A stretch of DNA of 64,000 nt from Bradyrhizobium sp. MOS002 (GTDB lineage Bacteria > Pseudomonadota > Alphaproteobacteria > Rhizobiales > Xanthobacteraceae). Numbering within the stretch: the first letter of the stretch is position 1; every line of letters begins with the position of its first letter. Both the position numbers and the translations under genes were made by a program. Below, piece after piece: positions 51,535 to 60,906 of this stretch. Under the pieces are notes generated by a model. It saw only the letters and a list, made by a program, of their open reading frames with translations. It made no database searches and was not told the origin of the DNA. Where the stretch lies: contig NZ_PYFX01000013.1 in the NCBI RefSeq assembly GCF_003020115.1, positions 62,001 through 126,000 of the forward strand, read 5' to 3'.

Positions 51535-51693
51535 ATGATGGCTGCACTGGAAAAGATGCTCTCCCGCTCGACCGGCATGAATGTCGTCGCCGACGAACTG
51601 AAGACGATCCTGATCTTTTGCGGCGTCGGGCTTTTGCTGTCGCTTGCGGCCGCGATGAGTTACGGCCTGAACATCGCGACGGACCTATTCTAA
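51535..51693 (+). CDS. Small single-helix membrane protein
   Basis: A 52-residue protein: VVADELKTILIFCGVGLLLS with a membrane helix to about residue 45 and a short polar end. GGAGGAG precedes ATG 51535. Similar small proteins with ADELKTILLFCG are familiar from Bradyrhizobium as hypothetical. It may be cotranscribed with the P450 (117-base gap) but no role is known. Confidence 0.65.
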   Translation: MMAALEKMLSRSTGMNVVADELKTILIFCGVGLLLSLAAAMSYGLNIATDLF

Positions 51694-51703
51694 TCGAGCA
51701 CTC

Positions 51704-51886
51704 TTATTTCGCCGGCGGCCTTAGCGGGCTCTCCGCCCACCTGCGGACGGCGGGATCGTGCAGCGGGTCGTCGTCGCAGTTCGTGCAGACGTAGCGCTCC
51801 CGTCCGGGACCAGTCTCTTCGGCCGCGAGCTTCATCGGCCGCCCGCACGCCGGGCACGTCTTCCTGACCGCATACAGCATCGACAT
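51704..51886 (-). CDS. Small zinc-ribbon protein
   Basis: A 60-residue protein with CPACGRPM and YVCTNCDDDPL, two CxxC knuckles making a zinc ribbon, and a helical C-terminus. ATG at 51884-51886 with GGGGAAA upstream. Common in rhizobia as hypothetical. Convergent with the small membrane protein gene. Confidence 0.65.
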   Translation of the reverse strand: MSMLYAVRKTCPACGRPMKLAAEETGPGRERYVCTNCDDDPLHDPAVRRWAESPLRPPAK

Positions 51887-52070
51887 TTGGATTTCCCCGC
51901 CTGGCCGAAATCTACTGCCGCCCGGCGCGCGAAAACAAGAGACCTCCGAGGATTCTTCGTCGGGCGCCACACCCGGGTGCCGCCTGGGACGAACACAGTC
52001 CGTAGGCGCTTCTTGACAGCTCGATTGCAGACTAATCAACTCCCGGCAGTGATGTTGAGGGGAGCGCGTG

Positions 52071-52280
52071 ATGGTGCAGGAGTTCTACCAAGGTCTGGCA
52101 CAACGGGTCCGTGGTATGGCAGAGACGGCGGATCCGTTCACGCGCCGCCGCCTGCTGGATCTCGCCAAGCGGTACGATTCCAAGGGCGGCACCCCGCCAT
52201 CAAAGGTCTCCGAACGGCCGCTGCCGGTTTCGCGCACCCCGCCGCCGGCTTCGATCTTCTCCGGACCTGGCGAGACTTGA
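52071..52280 (+). CDS. Small conserved rhizobial protein
   Basis: A 69-residue protein: QEFYQGLAQRVRGMAETADP, RRRLLDLAKRYD and a Pro/Ser-rich tail. The pattern ..MA..A.DP..R..LL.LA.RYD recurs in many short rhizobial proteins; a relative is encoded at 58875. An alternative GTG start lies one codon upstream (52068). Function unknown. Confidence 0.6.
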   Translation: MVQEFYQGLAQRVRGMAETADPFTRRRLLDLAKRYDSKGGTPPSKVSERPLPVSRTPPPASIFSGPGET

Positions 52281-52289
52281 CGCAGAGGC

Positions 52290-52840
52290 TAATTCTGATT
52301 GTCCGCGGCGCACTGTACGAAGACCGGCCGCTCGCGGTCACCACTTCAGCAAACCGCCGCAGAATGGGATCGTGCTGGTGGAAGGCCGTGGTGTGGAAGG
52401 CGACGCTCATGCCGGCCCGTTCGTCCGCCATCGCTATCTCGCCCGGCGCCAGCCTCGGTTACCCAATATCCGGCAGGTCCACCTGATCCCGGCCGAGCTC
52501 TTCGCCTCCCTCTCGGAAGTCGGCTTCCAAGTCGAAGCTGGGGACCTGGGCGAGAACATCACGACTGCCGGCCTGGACCTCGAGCGGATGCCGCTCGGGA
52601 CGCTCATTGAGCTTGGACCGCTGCGATCGTGGACCTGACCGGCCTCCGGCCGCCCTGTGTGCTCATCAATCGCTTCCAGTCGGGCTTGAAACGGCATGCT
52701 GTCGTCGGCGGAAACGGGCCCTCCATTCAAACGCGGGGTGCTGGGCTTGGTCAGGGCCGCTGGAACGGTCGCGGCTGGCGATACCGCGCGGGTTCGGCTT
52801 CCGTCCTCCTCATTTCGTGCCTTGCCGGGTCTGAAGGGCG
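52290..52840 (+). pseudogene. MOSC-domain protein, frameshifted (copy 1)
   Basis: Three consecutive frames together give a MOSC protein: HHFSKPPQNGIVLVEGRGVE and GDAHAGPFVRHRYLA, then VHLIPAELFASLSEVGFQVE and GDLGENITTAGLDLERMPLG (frame 1), DLTGLRPPCVLINRFQSGLK (frame 2), ETGPPFKRGVLGLVRAAGTV (frame 3). Comparison with copy 2 at 62079 shows a missing C near 52619 and a further small indel near 52693. MOSC proteins bind molybdenum cofactor sulfur. Confidence 0.8.
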
Positions 52841-52841
52841 T

Positions 52842-53030
52842 TCAGGAGGCGTTTCGCCCTCCTCGTTGCGCCGCCTTGGCACAGCCACCGGGCTGCCGCA
52901 GCGGGCCGCGGGGGGGGGAAAGATACGAGATCGGGATCTGCGCCGCGAGACGCTTGGCCCGTTCCGCCAATCGGCCACTGGTCGCCAGGCCGCCATGTCG
53001 CGCCTGTTTACTCAAAAGCCTAGACGCCAA
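52842..53030 (-). pseudogene. Remnant of helix-turn-helix protein gene (copy 1)
   Basis: On the minus strand a short stretch (RHGGLATSGRLAERAKRLAA) matches the frameshifted gene at 62367-62949. About 170 bases of the coding region are deleted here and a run of nine G sits at the joint (52910-52918). It ends the duplicated block. Confidence 0.6.
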
Positions 53031-53465
53031 ACACTCAGTCCGCGCTCGTCTCCCGCAATCCCGGCAGCTCCGAAGAGACCATCGTTTCGGTCAAACCCCG
53101 CCATCGAAGCGGCAAACCGGAGTCAATGAGGGGCAGAATTACAGTCCGAAAGACTGTAGCTTAAGTTCCCGCTAGTCTGCTGCAGCTAAACGATCAAGGC
53201 ACCATTTTCCCAGAACGCACCTCGCTTTACGCGTAGGGCGTATTTCCTATCGATTCAAGATGCATGCTTTTGCCAGCCGCCGCCCCGGCAAGTATCCACT
53301 CGGAGAGCGTCTGGCGAGTTCGATGGAGCGATGTGCATGATTGATGTTAGCAATTTGCGTTTCGCGTTATGCAATTTCTTCGTGCTCCTAGTTGAGGATG
53401 CGCGAGCAGCAATCGATAGACAGCGCCAGGCCGTGTCCGACAGCCTGGGGCGCGCCAGCATAGCA
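53031..53465. other. Intergenic stretch before the signalling locus
   Basis: About 430 bases without a supported gene. Base composition is lower in G+C toward 53150-53350 than in the core region, in keeping with the promoter of the following operon. No repeat recognised. The following gene's open frame extends back to 53331 here. Confidence 0.4.
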
Positions 53466-54434
53466 ATGCAGCTGCCGGGGCTTAGAGAGGGTAGCTCGCA
53501 TCCGAGCCTGACTCGCAGGGCCACTCGGCATTCAATTGCGAAAGCTATCGGACGGCATCTGACGCGTTTGTTGATTCCAGTAGCTATAAGCTTGTCAGCG
53601 ACTTCCGCGCCGGCTTTGGAGGTCGTTCATCCCGCCCCGGAATCCGCTGAGGACACGAGATTTGAGTATTACTGGCAGTTGCTCGCTCGCGCCCTAGCCA
53701 TCACGGAGTCAGACTTCGGTCCCTCCGCATTGCACCCGGCCGCATCGGCCATGACCGAACCCCGAGCCATTGAGGAGCTGATGAACGGGTCAGGTAAGAT
53801 TACCGTGCTGGTGCACGGCAACGTGGCCGACTACGAGAAACAATTGTTGCCGATCTATTTTCCTCTGGACAAAGGATTGCTGGGCTACCGGGTATTCCTC
53901 ATCCGGAGCGAAACGCAAGCTCGGATGAACTCAGTAAAGGGTCTGAGAGATCTACAACAGCACAGCTTTGGTCAAGGGTCGACCTGGGCAGATGCCACCA
54001 TTCTGAGGAAGGCCGGCCTCCCCGTCGTCGAAGGTACGAGCTATGAAGGCCTGTTCTCCATGCTCTCTGCCGGTCGATTCGAACTCTTTTCGCGGGGGGT
54101 GGTGGAAATCGGAGATGAACTTGCGCGCCACAAGTCAGCGCATCCCGAGCTTACCATCGAGCAGGGCTTGCTACTGCACTACCCGCTGACCCGCTATTTC
54201 TACGTTTGTCGTTCCCCGGAAGGCGAGGCGCTGGCGCGGCGAATATCCACCGGACTGGAGCGCATGTTGTCGGACGGGAGCTTTGACAAGATGTTCCAGA
54301 CCTTCAAAGCGCCAATCGAAGATCAGATCGGTTTGCGAAACAGGCTGCTTATCGAGATCGACAATCCGCTGCAGACGCCGAAAACCCCGCTTTACCGACC
54401 TGAGCTTTGGTATGATCCGAGGCGCGACAACTGA
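53466..54434 (+). CDS. Periplasmic solute-binding-like protein (type II fold), sensor partner candidate
   Basis: A 322-residue exported protein: basic start, hydrophobic LLIPVAISLSATSAPAL and a mature domain with features of amino-acid-type binding proteins (LGYRVFLIRSETQARMNSVK, LRKAGLPVVEGTSYEGLFSM, AGRFELFSRGVVEIGDELA). No transporter genes are near. The next gene, 23 bases on, is a histidine kinase, so this protein may present a ligand to the kinase. The start is uncertain: ATG 53466 was chosen, but the frame is open to 53331. Confidence 0.7.
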   Translation: MQLPGLREGSSHPSLTRRATRHSIAKAIGRHLTRLLIPVAISLSATSAPALEVVHPAPESAEDTRFEYYWQLLARALAITESDFGPSALHPAASAMTEPRAIEELMNGSGKITVLVHGNVADYEKQLLPIYFPLDKGLLGYRVFLIRSETQARMNSVKGLRDLQQHSFGQGSTWADATILRKAGLPVVEGTSYEGLFSMLSAGRFELFSRGVVEIGDELARHKSAHPELTIEQGLLLHYPLTRYFYVCRSPEGEALARRISTGLERMLSDGSFDKMFQTFKAPIEDQIGLRNRLLIEIDNPLQTPKTPLYRPELWYDPRRDN

Positions 54435-54457
54435 GCACTTATCCGGGCGAGGGCCTA

Positions 54458-56371
54458 ATGTTCAACAGCCGGTTATCGCGGTCTCGAGATATGCAGCCGA
54501 CCCCATACTCTCGCCTTACCACCCGAATCCTTTTTTGGGTCGTCGCAATCTGCCTATTCATGTTTTCCGCAGTGACTGTCCTGACGGTCGCGCTCGAGCG
54601 CAATAGCTTGTATCAAAAGGCGCAACGTGATGCGCAGAGCAACGTCACACGCAACTTCGCGGCCATTTCCAGCGGACTCTGGAATTTCGACACCACCGGA
54701 CTGAAGGCTGCCTTACAAGGCCTCACCCAATCCGGCTCCATCATCCGGGCAGAAGTTCTCAACGGCCGGCAGCAAGTTGCCTCCGTACAAAGAGAGCACA
54801 GTGATGCACCGGACTTCGAATGGGAAGCGCCGCTGTTTGGTCCCGACGGATCCGAGAAAATTGGGACGTTAAAAATCTCCGAATCCTATAAGGACCTTCG
54901 AGATCTGTTCACGAAAAACTTGGCTACGGAACTCGTGGCTGAGTTGGTCAAAATTGGTGGGATGGCAGCACTGCTATTCATCATCATCTACAGTTTGATC
55001 ACCCGTCACTTGCAAACCCTCGCGCACGATGTTTTGGAACTAAAACCCGGAGCGCCAGTCGGCTCGATCAGCTTGCATCGGAGGAAATTTCATAACGACG
55101 AGCTTGATACGCTTGTGGGATCAATCAATCGCTTTCGTGAAGAACGCGCGGAAGCAGAGGATGCACTTCAGGCGGACATAGCCATGCGCAAACTCGTTGA
55201 AGAGGCGTTGCAGGAAAGCGAAGCACGCCTGCGCTCGAGCGAAGAGCGCCTCAAGCTTGCTATCGACGCGGCTAAGCTTGGCATCTGGGACTGGGACATC
55301 GAACGGGATCGACTGGTCTGGGACGATTCGATGCACCGACTCTATGGAATTCCGCCTGGCGGATTCGGGGGCGCTTTCGATACTTGGTGGTCCTACGTGA
55401 TGCGGGAGGACGTTACGCAAGCGCAGTTCGATCTTGATGCGGCCCTTCGCGGCGAACGCGAGTACTCGTCAGAATTCAGAGTGCAGCGGGCCGACGGGAG
55501 TATCCGCGTTATTCGCGGTGTTGCGCATATGATTCGCAACAGCGACGGAACACCCGTTCGCATGGTCGGCATCAATAGAGATGTGACAGACCTTATCAAC
55601 GCCGAGCGCGAACGCGACCGAGCGACCGAAGAAGTACAAGCTGCTCAGGCCGAGCTTGCCCAAGTGGCGCGACTCACGACCATGGGCGAGCTCGCCGCAT
55701 CCATCGCTCACGAGGTCAGTCAGCCGCTCGCCGCCGTTGTCTCTTATGGCAATGGAGCGCTTCGGTGGCTGGGCCACGTCCCGCCCGATCTGGGCGAAGC
55801 AAAAGCTGCAATTGAAGGTGTTGTCGAAGCTGGAAATCATGCTGGAGCGGTGTTGGCCCGTATTCGGGAGCTGGTCAAAAACCGCAAGCCGGAATACGAA
55901 GCTCTCGATGTCAACCAGGCGATTGAGGACGTTCTCGGCCTTACCGGGGGCGCTCTGCGTGCCCGCTCAGTGCTGGTCCAGAGTTCGTTGTCGGGCGGCC
56001 TCCCAGCCGTTTTGGGAGATCGGATCCAGCTGCAGCAGGTCATAATGAACTTGGCCATCAATGCAGCCGATGCGATGGAATCAGTGAATGACCGTGCTCG
56101 AGTCCTGCGAATTGGCTCGAAGGTCACCGCCGAAGGACTTGTTCAAGTCACGATCGCGGATTGCGGCACCGGGATAGAAGAAGGGATTCGTGAACGCATC
56201 TTCCAACCGCTATTTACCACCAAATCCCATGGCATGGGCATGGGGCTGTCGATCTGTCGCAGCATCATCGAGGCACACCGAGGCAAGCTCTGGACGTCCC
56301 CCGTGGCGCCGCATGGTACTGAATTCAAATTCACGGTGCCCGCCTGCAATCGGGATTCGGAAGCAGCATGA
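54458..56371 (+). CDS. PAS-domain sensor histidine kinase
   Basis: A 637-residue membrane kinase. Order: helix 1 (about residues 19-42), a periplasmic part of about 120 residues, helix 2 (about 167-185), HAMP, a PAS domain (about 265-385; LGIWDWDIERDRLVWDDSM), then HisKA with the phospho-accepting His near 418 (SIAHEVSQPLAAVV). The ATPase has N box NLAINAADAM, G1 DCGTGI, F box FTTK and G2 GMGMGLSICRSI. It resembles NodV/FixL-type kinases that pair with FixJ/NodW regulators, one of which follows. Together with the upstream periplasmic protein it should sense an external ligand. Confidence 0.92.
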   Translation: MFNSRLSRSRDMQPTPYSRLTTRILFWVVAICLFMFSAVTVLTVALERNSLYQKAQRDAQSNVTRNFAAISSGLWNFDTTGLKAALQGLTQSGSIIRAEVLNGRQQVASVQREHSDAPDFEWEAPLFGPDGSEKIGTLKISESYKDLRDLFTKNLATELVAELVKIGGMAALLFIIIYSLITRHLQTLAHDVLELKPGAPVGSISLHRRKFHNDELDTLVGSINRFREERAEAEDALQADIAMRKLVEEALQESEARLRSSEERLKLAIDAAKLGIWDWDIERDRLVWDDSMHRLYGIPPGGFGGAFDTWWSYVMREDVTQAQFDLDAALRGEREYSSEFRVQRADGSIRVIRGVAHMIRNSDGTPVRMVGINRDVTDLINAERERDRATEEVQAAQAELAQVARLTTMGELAASIAHEVSQPLAAVVSYGNGALRWLGHVPPDLGEAKAAIEGVVEAGNHAGAVLARIRELVKNRKPEYEALDVNQAIEDVLGLTGGALRARSVLVQSSLSGGLPAVLGDRIQLQQVIMNLAINAADAMESVNDRARVLRIGSKVTAEGLVQVTIADCGTGIEEGIRERIFQPLFTTKSHGMGMGLSICRSIIEAHRGKLWTSPVAPHGTEFKFTVPACNRDSEAA

Positions 56372-56479
56372 TTTACGCGGCTGCTTTGCGCGTGACGGTA
56401 GTTTACGGCGGCGCCTCACGAACCTTATGATGGGCGTGTTCGCGTTGGGATGCCCGTTCACGCCACTGAGGCCGGTCGA

Positions 56480-57115
56480 ATGAAGAGCGACAATCCTGGA
56501 AAACCGATCGTATTTGTCGTGGACGATGATCCGCTTGTTCGGGGATCTGTATCCAGCCTTCTCCGCTCGGTCGGCTGGGACGCTCGGGTTTTCGCCTCAA
56601 CGTCGGAGTTCCTAGCGGAACAGCGGCCGGCGCTTCCGAGCTGTTTGGTGTTGGACGTGAGGCTACCAGGCGTGAGCGGTCTCGATTTTCAGGCCGAGCT
56701 CTCGAAAAGCGATATTCGAGTACCCATCATTTTCCTGACCGGACACGGGGACATCCCCATGACTGTCAGGGCCATGAAGGCCGGCGCGGTGGAATTCCTG
56801 ACCAAACCCTTTCGCGAACAAGACCTGCTGGACGCTGTCAAGCTTGCGCTGGAACGGGATCAAAGCCGCATCGAAGCGGACAGAGCCAGCCTAGTGTTGA
56901 AGTCACGTCTAGAAACTTTGACCGAGCGAGAGCGAGATATAATGGGCCTCGTCACGTCGGGGCTGATGAACAAACAGGTAGCCGGAAAAGTCAACCTGAG
57001 TGAGATTACGGTCAAAGTCCACCGTGGGCGTATCATGCAGAAGATGGGCGCTAAGACGCTGGCTGATCTGGTGCGGATGGCTGAAGCGTTGAACATCCGC
57101 CCTCCGGGATCATAG
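56480..57115 (+). CDS. FixJ/NodW-type response regulator
   Basis: A 211-residue regulator. The receiver has acidic pocket VVDDDPLVR, phospho-Asp in LVLDVRLPG (about residue 56), Thr in IFLTGHGDI and Lys in FLTKPF. The LuxR-type helix-turn-helix reads LTERERDIMGLVTSGLMNKQ. It is the natural partner of the kinase upstream. ATG 56480 (MKSDNPGKP) was preferred; ATG 56450 is in frame ten codons earlier. Confidence 0.92.
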   Translation: MKSDNPGKPIVFVVDDDPLVRGSVSSLLRSVGWDARVFASTSEFLAEQRPALPSCLVLDVRLPGVSGLDFQAELSKSDIRVPIIFLTGHGDIPMTVRAMKAGAVEFLTKPFREQDLLDAVKLALERDQSRIEADRASLVLKSRLETLTERERDIMGLVTSGLMNKQVAGKVNLSEITVKVHRGRIMQKMGAKTLADLVRMAEALNIRPPGS

Positions 57116-57212
57116 AGCTCGATACTCAAGTATACTTACTTAAACCGGCTGCATGGCCGAGAATGGCGATTCGAACGAGGCGTTCGGTCCCCAATTGCCC
57201 TAGGATAACTGC

Positions 57213-57608
57213 TTGCCAAGGAAAACCCTTATTTCGGTCGTGGACGATGACGGTCTCGTCCGAGAATCCACGAAGGGACTCCTTCGATCGATGGGCTACG
57301 ATGCGGAAACATTTACTTCCGCCGAGGAGTATCTGCATTCGGGCTCGCCCGCAGCTACTGCTTGTTTGATTTCAGACGTGCAAATGCCCGGCATTGGTGG
57401 TGCAGAGTTTCAGGCTCAGCTTGCGGCTGAGGGATATCACACGCCCATCATCTTCATTACGGCATTTCCCGACCAGGACCTTCGTGCCCGCGTCATGAAG
57501 GCCGGTGCCTTTGGCTTCCTGACCAAGCCGTTCAGTGACGAGAGCCTGATCAAGTGCTTGGATAGTGCGCTGCTCCGCAGCAGGACTGATCCAAGCCTAC
57601 AATCATAA
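57213..57608 (+). CDS. Single-domain response regulator
   Basis: A 131-residue receiver without output domain: VVDDDGLVRESTKG, phospho-Asp in LISDVQMPG, IFITAFPDQ and FLTKPFSDESL. Start is TTG 57213 with AGGATAA upstream. Single receivers of this sort act as phosphate sinks or bind partner proteins. Third in the signalling set. Confidence 0.88.
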   Translation: MPRKTLISVVDDDGLVRESTKGLLRSMGYDAETFTSAEEYLHSGSPAATACLISDVQMPGIGGAEFQAQLAAEGYHTPIIFITAFPDQDLRARVMKAGAFGFLTKPFSDESLIKCLDSALLRSRTDPSLQS

Positions 57609-57790
57609 TTTTAGGTCATCAGCAAAAACTCGTGGGTGCGCCGTCGCGGCGCGCGCCGGCGAATATACTCACGTATCGCGTTCTATCTCTTGGGACACTC
57701 AGGTTTGCGCAATTCGCAATGTATGCTGACTCGAGTGGAGGCACTCATATCGCGGACTCTTGGAAGACCGCTTCAACAGGGGAAGAGATC

Positions 57791-57988
57791 ATGGCCTATG
57801 GCGCGTCAAACTCTGTTCACCGCTACAATTCGCCGTTCGAATCCAAAGAGTTCTGCAATGCGTCGAGCATGCAAGAATGGATTCCCGATACACTTCTGAA
57901 CTCCGCATCGGCTCAAGGCGAGATCGAGATTCAACGAAGAATGGATCGGCTCTTGCGCGAATGCCTCACGCGCAGGGCAGCCCAGTAG
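57791..57988 (+). CDS. Small hypothetical protein between receivers
   Basis: A 65-residue reading: NSPFESKEFCNASSMQEWIP, then LNSASAQGEIEIQRRMDRLL and RECLTRRAAQ. GGGGAAGAG precedes ATG 57791. Charged, helical C-terminus; no family recognised. Kept because the ribosome site and position between two regulators are good; still uncertain. Confidence 0.4.
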   Translation: MAYGASNSVHRYNSPFESKEFCNASSMQEWIPDTLLNSASAQGEIEIQRRMDRLLRECLTRRAAQ

Positions 57989-58062
57989 ACTACATAGCCA
58001 GGGGTACTTACCCTCGAGTCCGAGGCCAACAAGTCGTTCTAAACGCAACTTATGCGAACACA

Positions 58063-58812
58063 ATGGAGGGGCTCTTGCGCGGCGTCGTACACATTGTTGA
58101 TGGTGATGCATCCTTCCGGACGACCATCCAACGTCGTCTAGAACTCGCCGGTTACGAAGTCGAGACATACGCTTCGGCTCATCAACTGCTCAAGCAAGTG
58201 CCCGACGAATGCGTTTCGTGTTGTATTCTCCTGGAACTGCGCATACCCGGGATGGACGGTCCTGCCCTTCAGTCCCGGCTAAATGAACTCGGCTCGACGG
58301 TCCCAATTATTTTTGTGGCCGCTAATCCAGATATCCCGACAACGGTGCGAGCCATCAAGGCGGGGGCGGAGGATTTTCTGATCAAGCCTGTCTCAGCCGA
58401 AATACTTTTGGCGGCAGTCGAAAAAGCGCTGTTACGTCATCAAGGCAGCCGCATGCTGAAAAGTCGGCGCGAAAAGGACGAGGCGTGTGTTGCTGCATTG
58501 ACGCCGCGCGAGCGGCAAGTCTTCGGACTTGTTGTTTGCGGCCAGCTCAACAAGCAGATCGCCTACGAGCTAGGTTGCACGCTGCGTACAATCAAAGCGC
58601 ATCGCCACAGGGTCATGGAAAAGCTGCAGGCTAGATCTTTGGCCGAACTTGTGTCGCTTGCAGAACGGGTCGGGTTTCTTAGTTCCGCCGCGGGTCGGGA
58701 GCCCCAGGACATCAAGTTCAACTCAGTTACCCTTGTGGCCAGAACTGCGGTGCGATCTGATGCGCACCGCACGACTAGAGAGAACAAACAGCTACTCGAC
58801 GCTCGATTGTAA
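58063..58812 (+). CDS. FixJ-like regulator with Asp-to-Glu receiver
   Basis: A 249-residue regulator. The receiver keeps the fold (VVHIVDGDASFRTTIQRRLE, IIFVAANPDIP, FLIKPVSAEILL) but the phospho-Asp motif reads ILLELRIPG, with Glu instead of Asp, and the acidic pocket VDDD reads VDGD; the Thr/Ser of the switch is Ala. The LuxR-type output domain LTPRERQVFGLVVCGQLNKQ is intact, and an extra 40-residue tail follows. It should bind DNA without classical phosphorylation, possibly constitutively. ATG 58063 is the first sensible start. Confidence 0.85.
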   Translation: MEGLLRGVVHIVDGDASFRTTIQRRLELAGYEVETYASAHQLLKQVPDECVSCCILLELRIPGMDGPALQSRLNELGSTVPIIFVAANPDIPTTVRAIKAGAEDFLIKPVSAEILLAAVEKALLRHQGSRMLKSRREKDEACVAALTPRERQVFGLVVCGQLNKQIAYELGCTLRTIKAHRHRVMEKLQARSLAELVSLAERVGFLSSAAGREPQDIKFNSVTLVARTAVRSDAHRTTRENKQLLDARL

Positions 58813-58874
58813 GATGCGGTTGCTGCGGCAAAGTTCTTCAAGCCGCCCGTTAGTGCAAACCTAAGGGACAGCAG

Positions 58875-59252
58875 ATGGTTCCCACATCACCCGAGCCGCA
58901 CTCCTTAAGACAAGCGGCACAAAAGTTCAGAGCACGCGCAAAAGAATGTCGCATTCTTGCTGCGATGACGGAGGAGCCTAGCAGAAGCGGCTTCCTGGAG
59001 GTTGCTCGTGCTTATGATAGGCTGGCTCTAGAATACGGGTCTCGCCCCAAGACGCGAAGCGTGAGTCCGGCAACTGTAGCATTTTATATTCCGAAGGGAA
59101 TGGTGGCGGTGAATGTCACGCGATGGCTGTCTCGATTGGTTGTTAAGATGTCCGCGCGGGAGTCTTTGGTCGGTCGGTCAGCCTCAGCGCGGCGACAGCA
59201 CATGCGATGGCTGAAAAATGCAAGCGAGCAGGTCCTCGTTCATCCCACTTGA
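58875..59252 (+). CDS. Hypothetical protein with short rhizobial N-terminal motif
   Basis: A 125-residue reading. The first 55 residues (AAQKFRARAKECRILAAMTE, FLEVARAYDRLALEYGS) match the short ECR.LA..T..P..R..FLE.A..YD.LA pattern of small rhizobial proteins; see 52071. The remainder is basic and unlike the motif and may be out-of-frame extension. ATG 58875 with GGGACAG upstream. Function unknown. Confidence 0.5.
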   Translation: MVPTSPEPHSLRQAAQKFRARAKECRILAAMTEEPSRSGFLEVARAYDRLALEYGSRPKTRSVSPATVAFYIPKGMVAVNVTRWLSRLVVKMSARESLVGRSASARRQHMRWLKNASEQVLVHPT

Positions 59253-59659
59253 CCGAACTGGTCAGCCTCACGTCGCACCGCCGAGCATCTTCTCGACCTT
59301 GTTGCACCGGCTAAGCGCAAGGATGGGCGAAGGTCCGGGCTCGCATCCTTGCTACAGGAGCATCTCCGCTCCCGCTGACCGAGCAGAAGCGGCTGGACCC
59401 CACCGCATGCACGAGTGGCCTCAGTTCTCCACCAACCCACCGGATTTGACGGTGGCAGCCCAGCAGCCAAGAGGCACCCGCTCAAACTGATCAGCTCCCC
59501 TCCAATAGATCCGATCGGCGAGCGGAAACCAGTCGGTACCGCCCTGGAAAGCACGCCAGTTCGGCCGCCGCGCTGCTGGTCAGCGTCGGGGGAAATTCCG
59601 AGTAGGTCGCGGCCAACCCACACTTAGCATTTCGAGATGAACTGCTGACTAACCGACCG
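59253..59659. other. Gene-free gap before the catalase-like gene
   Basis: About 400 bases with only short overlapping readings on both strands. No recognisable domain, repeat or RNA. It separates plus-strand and minus-strand genes that converge here. Confidence 0.4.
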
Positions 59660-60640
59660 TCAAGGATTGCGCCGCGAGAACGAGATCGCGTAGGCGCCGT
59701 TGCGGACATCGACCATCGGATCGTCGGACTGCTCGATCCCGTCGGTGAGTTGACCCGGCAGGAACAGGAGCTTCTTTTGCGCCTCCTCACTGTTCGCCAC
59801 GGCTTTGTCGATCGTCAGCACGCCAAGCTCGACCAGCTTGCGATCATCAGGCCAGGGCTTCGATGGGTCGTTGGTGGAGTCGCCCTCGGCAGCGAGTTGA
59901 GCCTTGAACCGGAAGGTCACCGGCCCCTGCTTCAATCGTGAGGGCAGCTCCTCCATCAGGAAGTCCGGCGTCATCTTCGCAGCCTCCGGCTTGTCCAGGT
60001 GCACGAGCTTCTCGGGAATCATCTGGTAGCGGACGGCCTGTCGCTGACCACCTTTGTTGACGAACACAAACGCATTGATGCCGAAGTAGGCCTCGTTAGC
60101 AAAGCTGTTCGGCGTGGCGACCGTGGCGAAGGCAGCTGGGACAGTGGGGTGGCTTGCCACGAACTGCTCAAACTTCGTCGGCTTGGCCGCGTCGGGCGGG
60201 CTCTGTGCGATTGCGACGAGCAGGTCGCGAAATTCCTCGCTGGTCGCGACGGGGAAGAATTTTAGCGAATTGATCACGATGTCCGTGTCGCTGCCGTCGG
60301 GCAGGTGAAATTTCACCGAGATGCCATGCGGATTGGCGTCATCCGATCCGTCGGGCAGATTTGGTACTCCCGTGGAGTCCGAGAACCGCACCGTCACCGG
60401 GATGTCGGTGCCGCGGAAATGCACGGCCTTGCTCAAGCCGGCAGCTTCCGGAGATGCCTTAAACTTCCCCTCGGCCACGACCCCCTTGGCGTGATTGGCA
60501 CGGAATCCAGCGTGGACGCCGAATACCTTGTTCATCTGGTTGACGATCTGCTCCTCGACCGGCGCGTCCTCCGCTCGGGTGACAGCGGGCAAGGCCAGGC
60601 CAAACGTGACCAGCGCGGCGACGAAGTTGCGGTTCATCAT
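59660..60640 (-). CDS. Periplasmic catalase-related peroxidase (SrpA-like)
   Basis: A 326-residue exported protein of the small catalase-like group. Signal peptide FVAALVTFGLALPAVTRAED. Catalase core features: the distal His in HAGFRANHAKGV, VRFSDSTGVPN, NPHGISVKFHLPDGSDTDIV and YFGINAFVFVNKGGQ. The proximal tyrosine region falls in the C-terminal part. These proteins are hydroperoxide-using rather than true catalases. ATG 60638-60640 has AGGAGA upstream; a second ATG follows immediately. Confidence 0.88.
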   Translation of the reverse strand: MMNRNFVAALVTFGLALPAVTRAEDAPVEEQIVNQMNKVFGVHAGFRANHAKGVVAEGKFKASPEAAGLSKAVHFRGTDIPVTVRFSDSTGVPNLPDGSDDANPHGISVKFHLPDGSDTDIVINSLKFFPVATSEEFRDLLVAIAQSPPDAAKPTKFEQFVASHPTVPAAFATVATPNSFANEAYFGINAFVFVNKGGQRQAVRYQMIPEKLVHLDKPEAAKMTPDFLMEELPSRLKQGPVTFRFKAQLAAEGDSTNDPSKPWPDDRKLVELGVLTIDKAVANSEEAQKKLLFLPGQLTDGIEQSDDPMVDVRNGAYAISFSRRNP

Positions 60641-60906
60641 CAGCGGCTTCTCCTCTAACGGATATTGCAGCATAGCAGCATAGCTAAGCAGACCAACAGG
60701 GGCCCTGTAACTCTAACGGACCTTTGACTGGTTGGCCCCGTCCTGTCGCGTAAGCTCAGCATGAGCGCACTGGGACGCACCGGCGATCACGGATCTGGGT
60801 GCGTCCCTGGCGCGGCTTGTTGGCTGCCACACAATTGAGGGGGGCCGAACGCAAAACCCTTTAGGTGTCTTACGGACGCAATCGTCCAAAATGTCGAGGG
60901 ACAACT

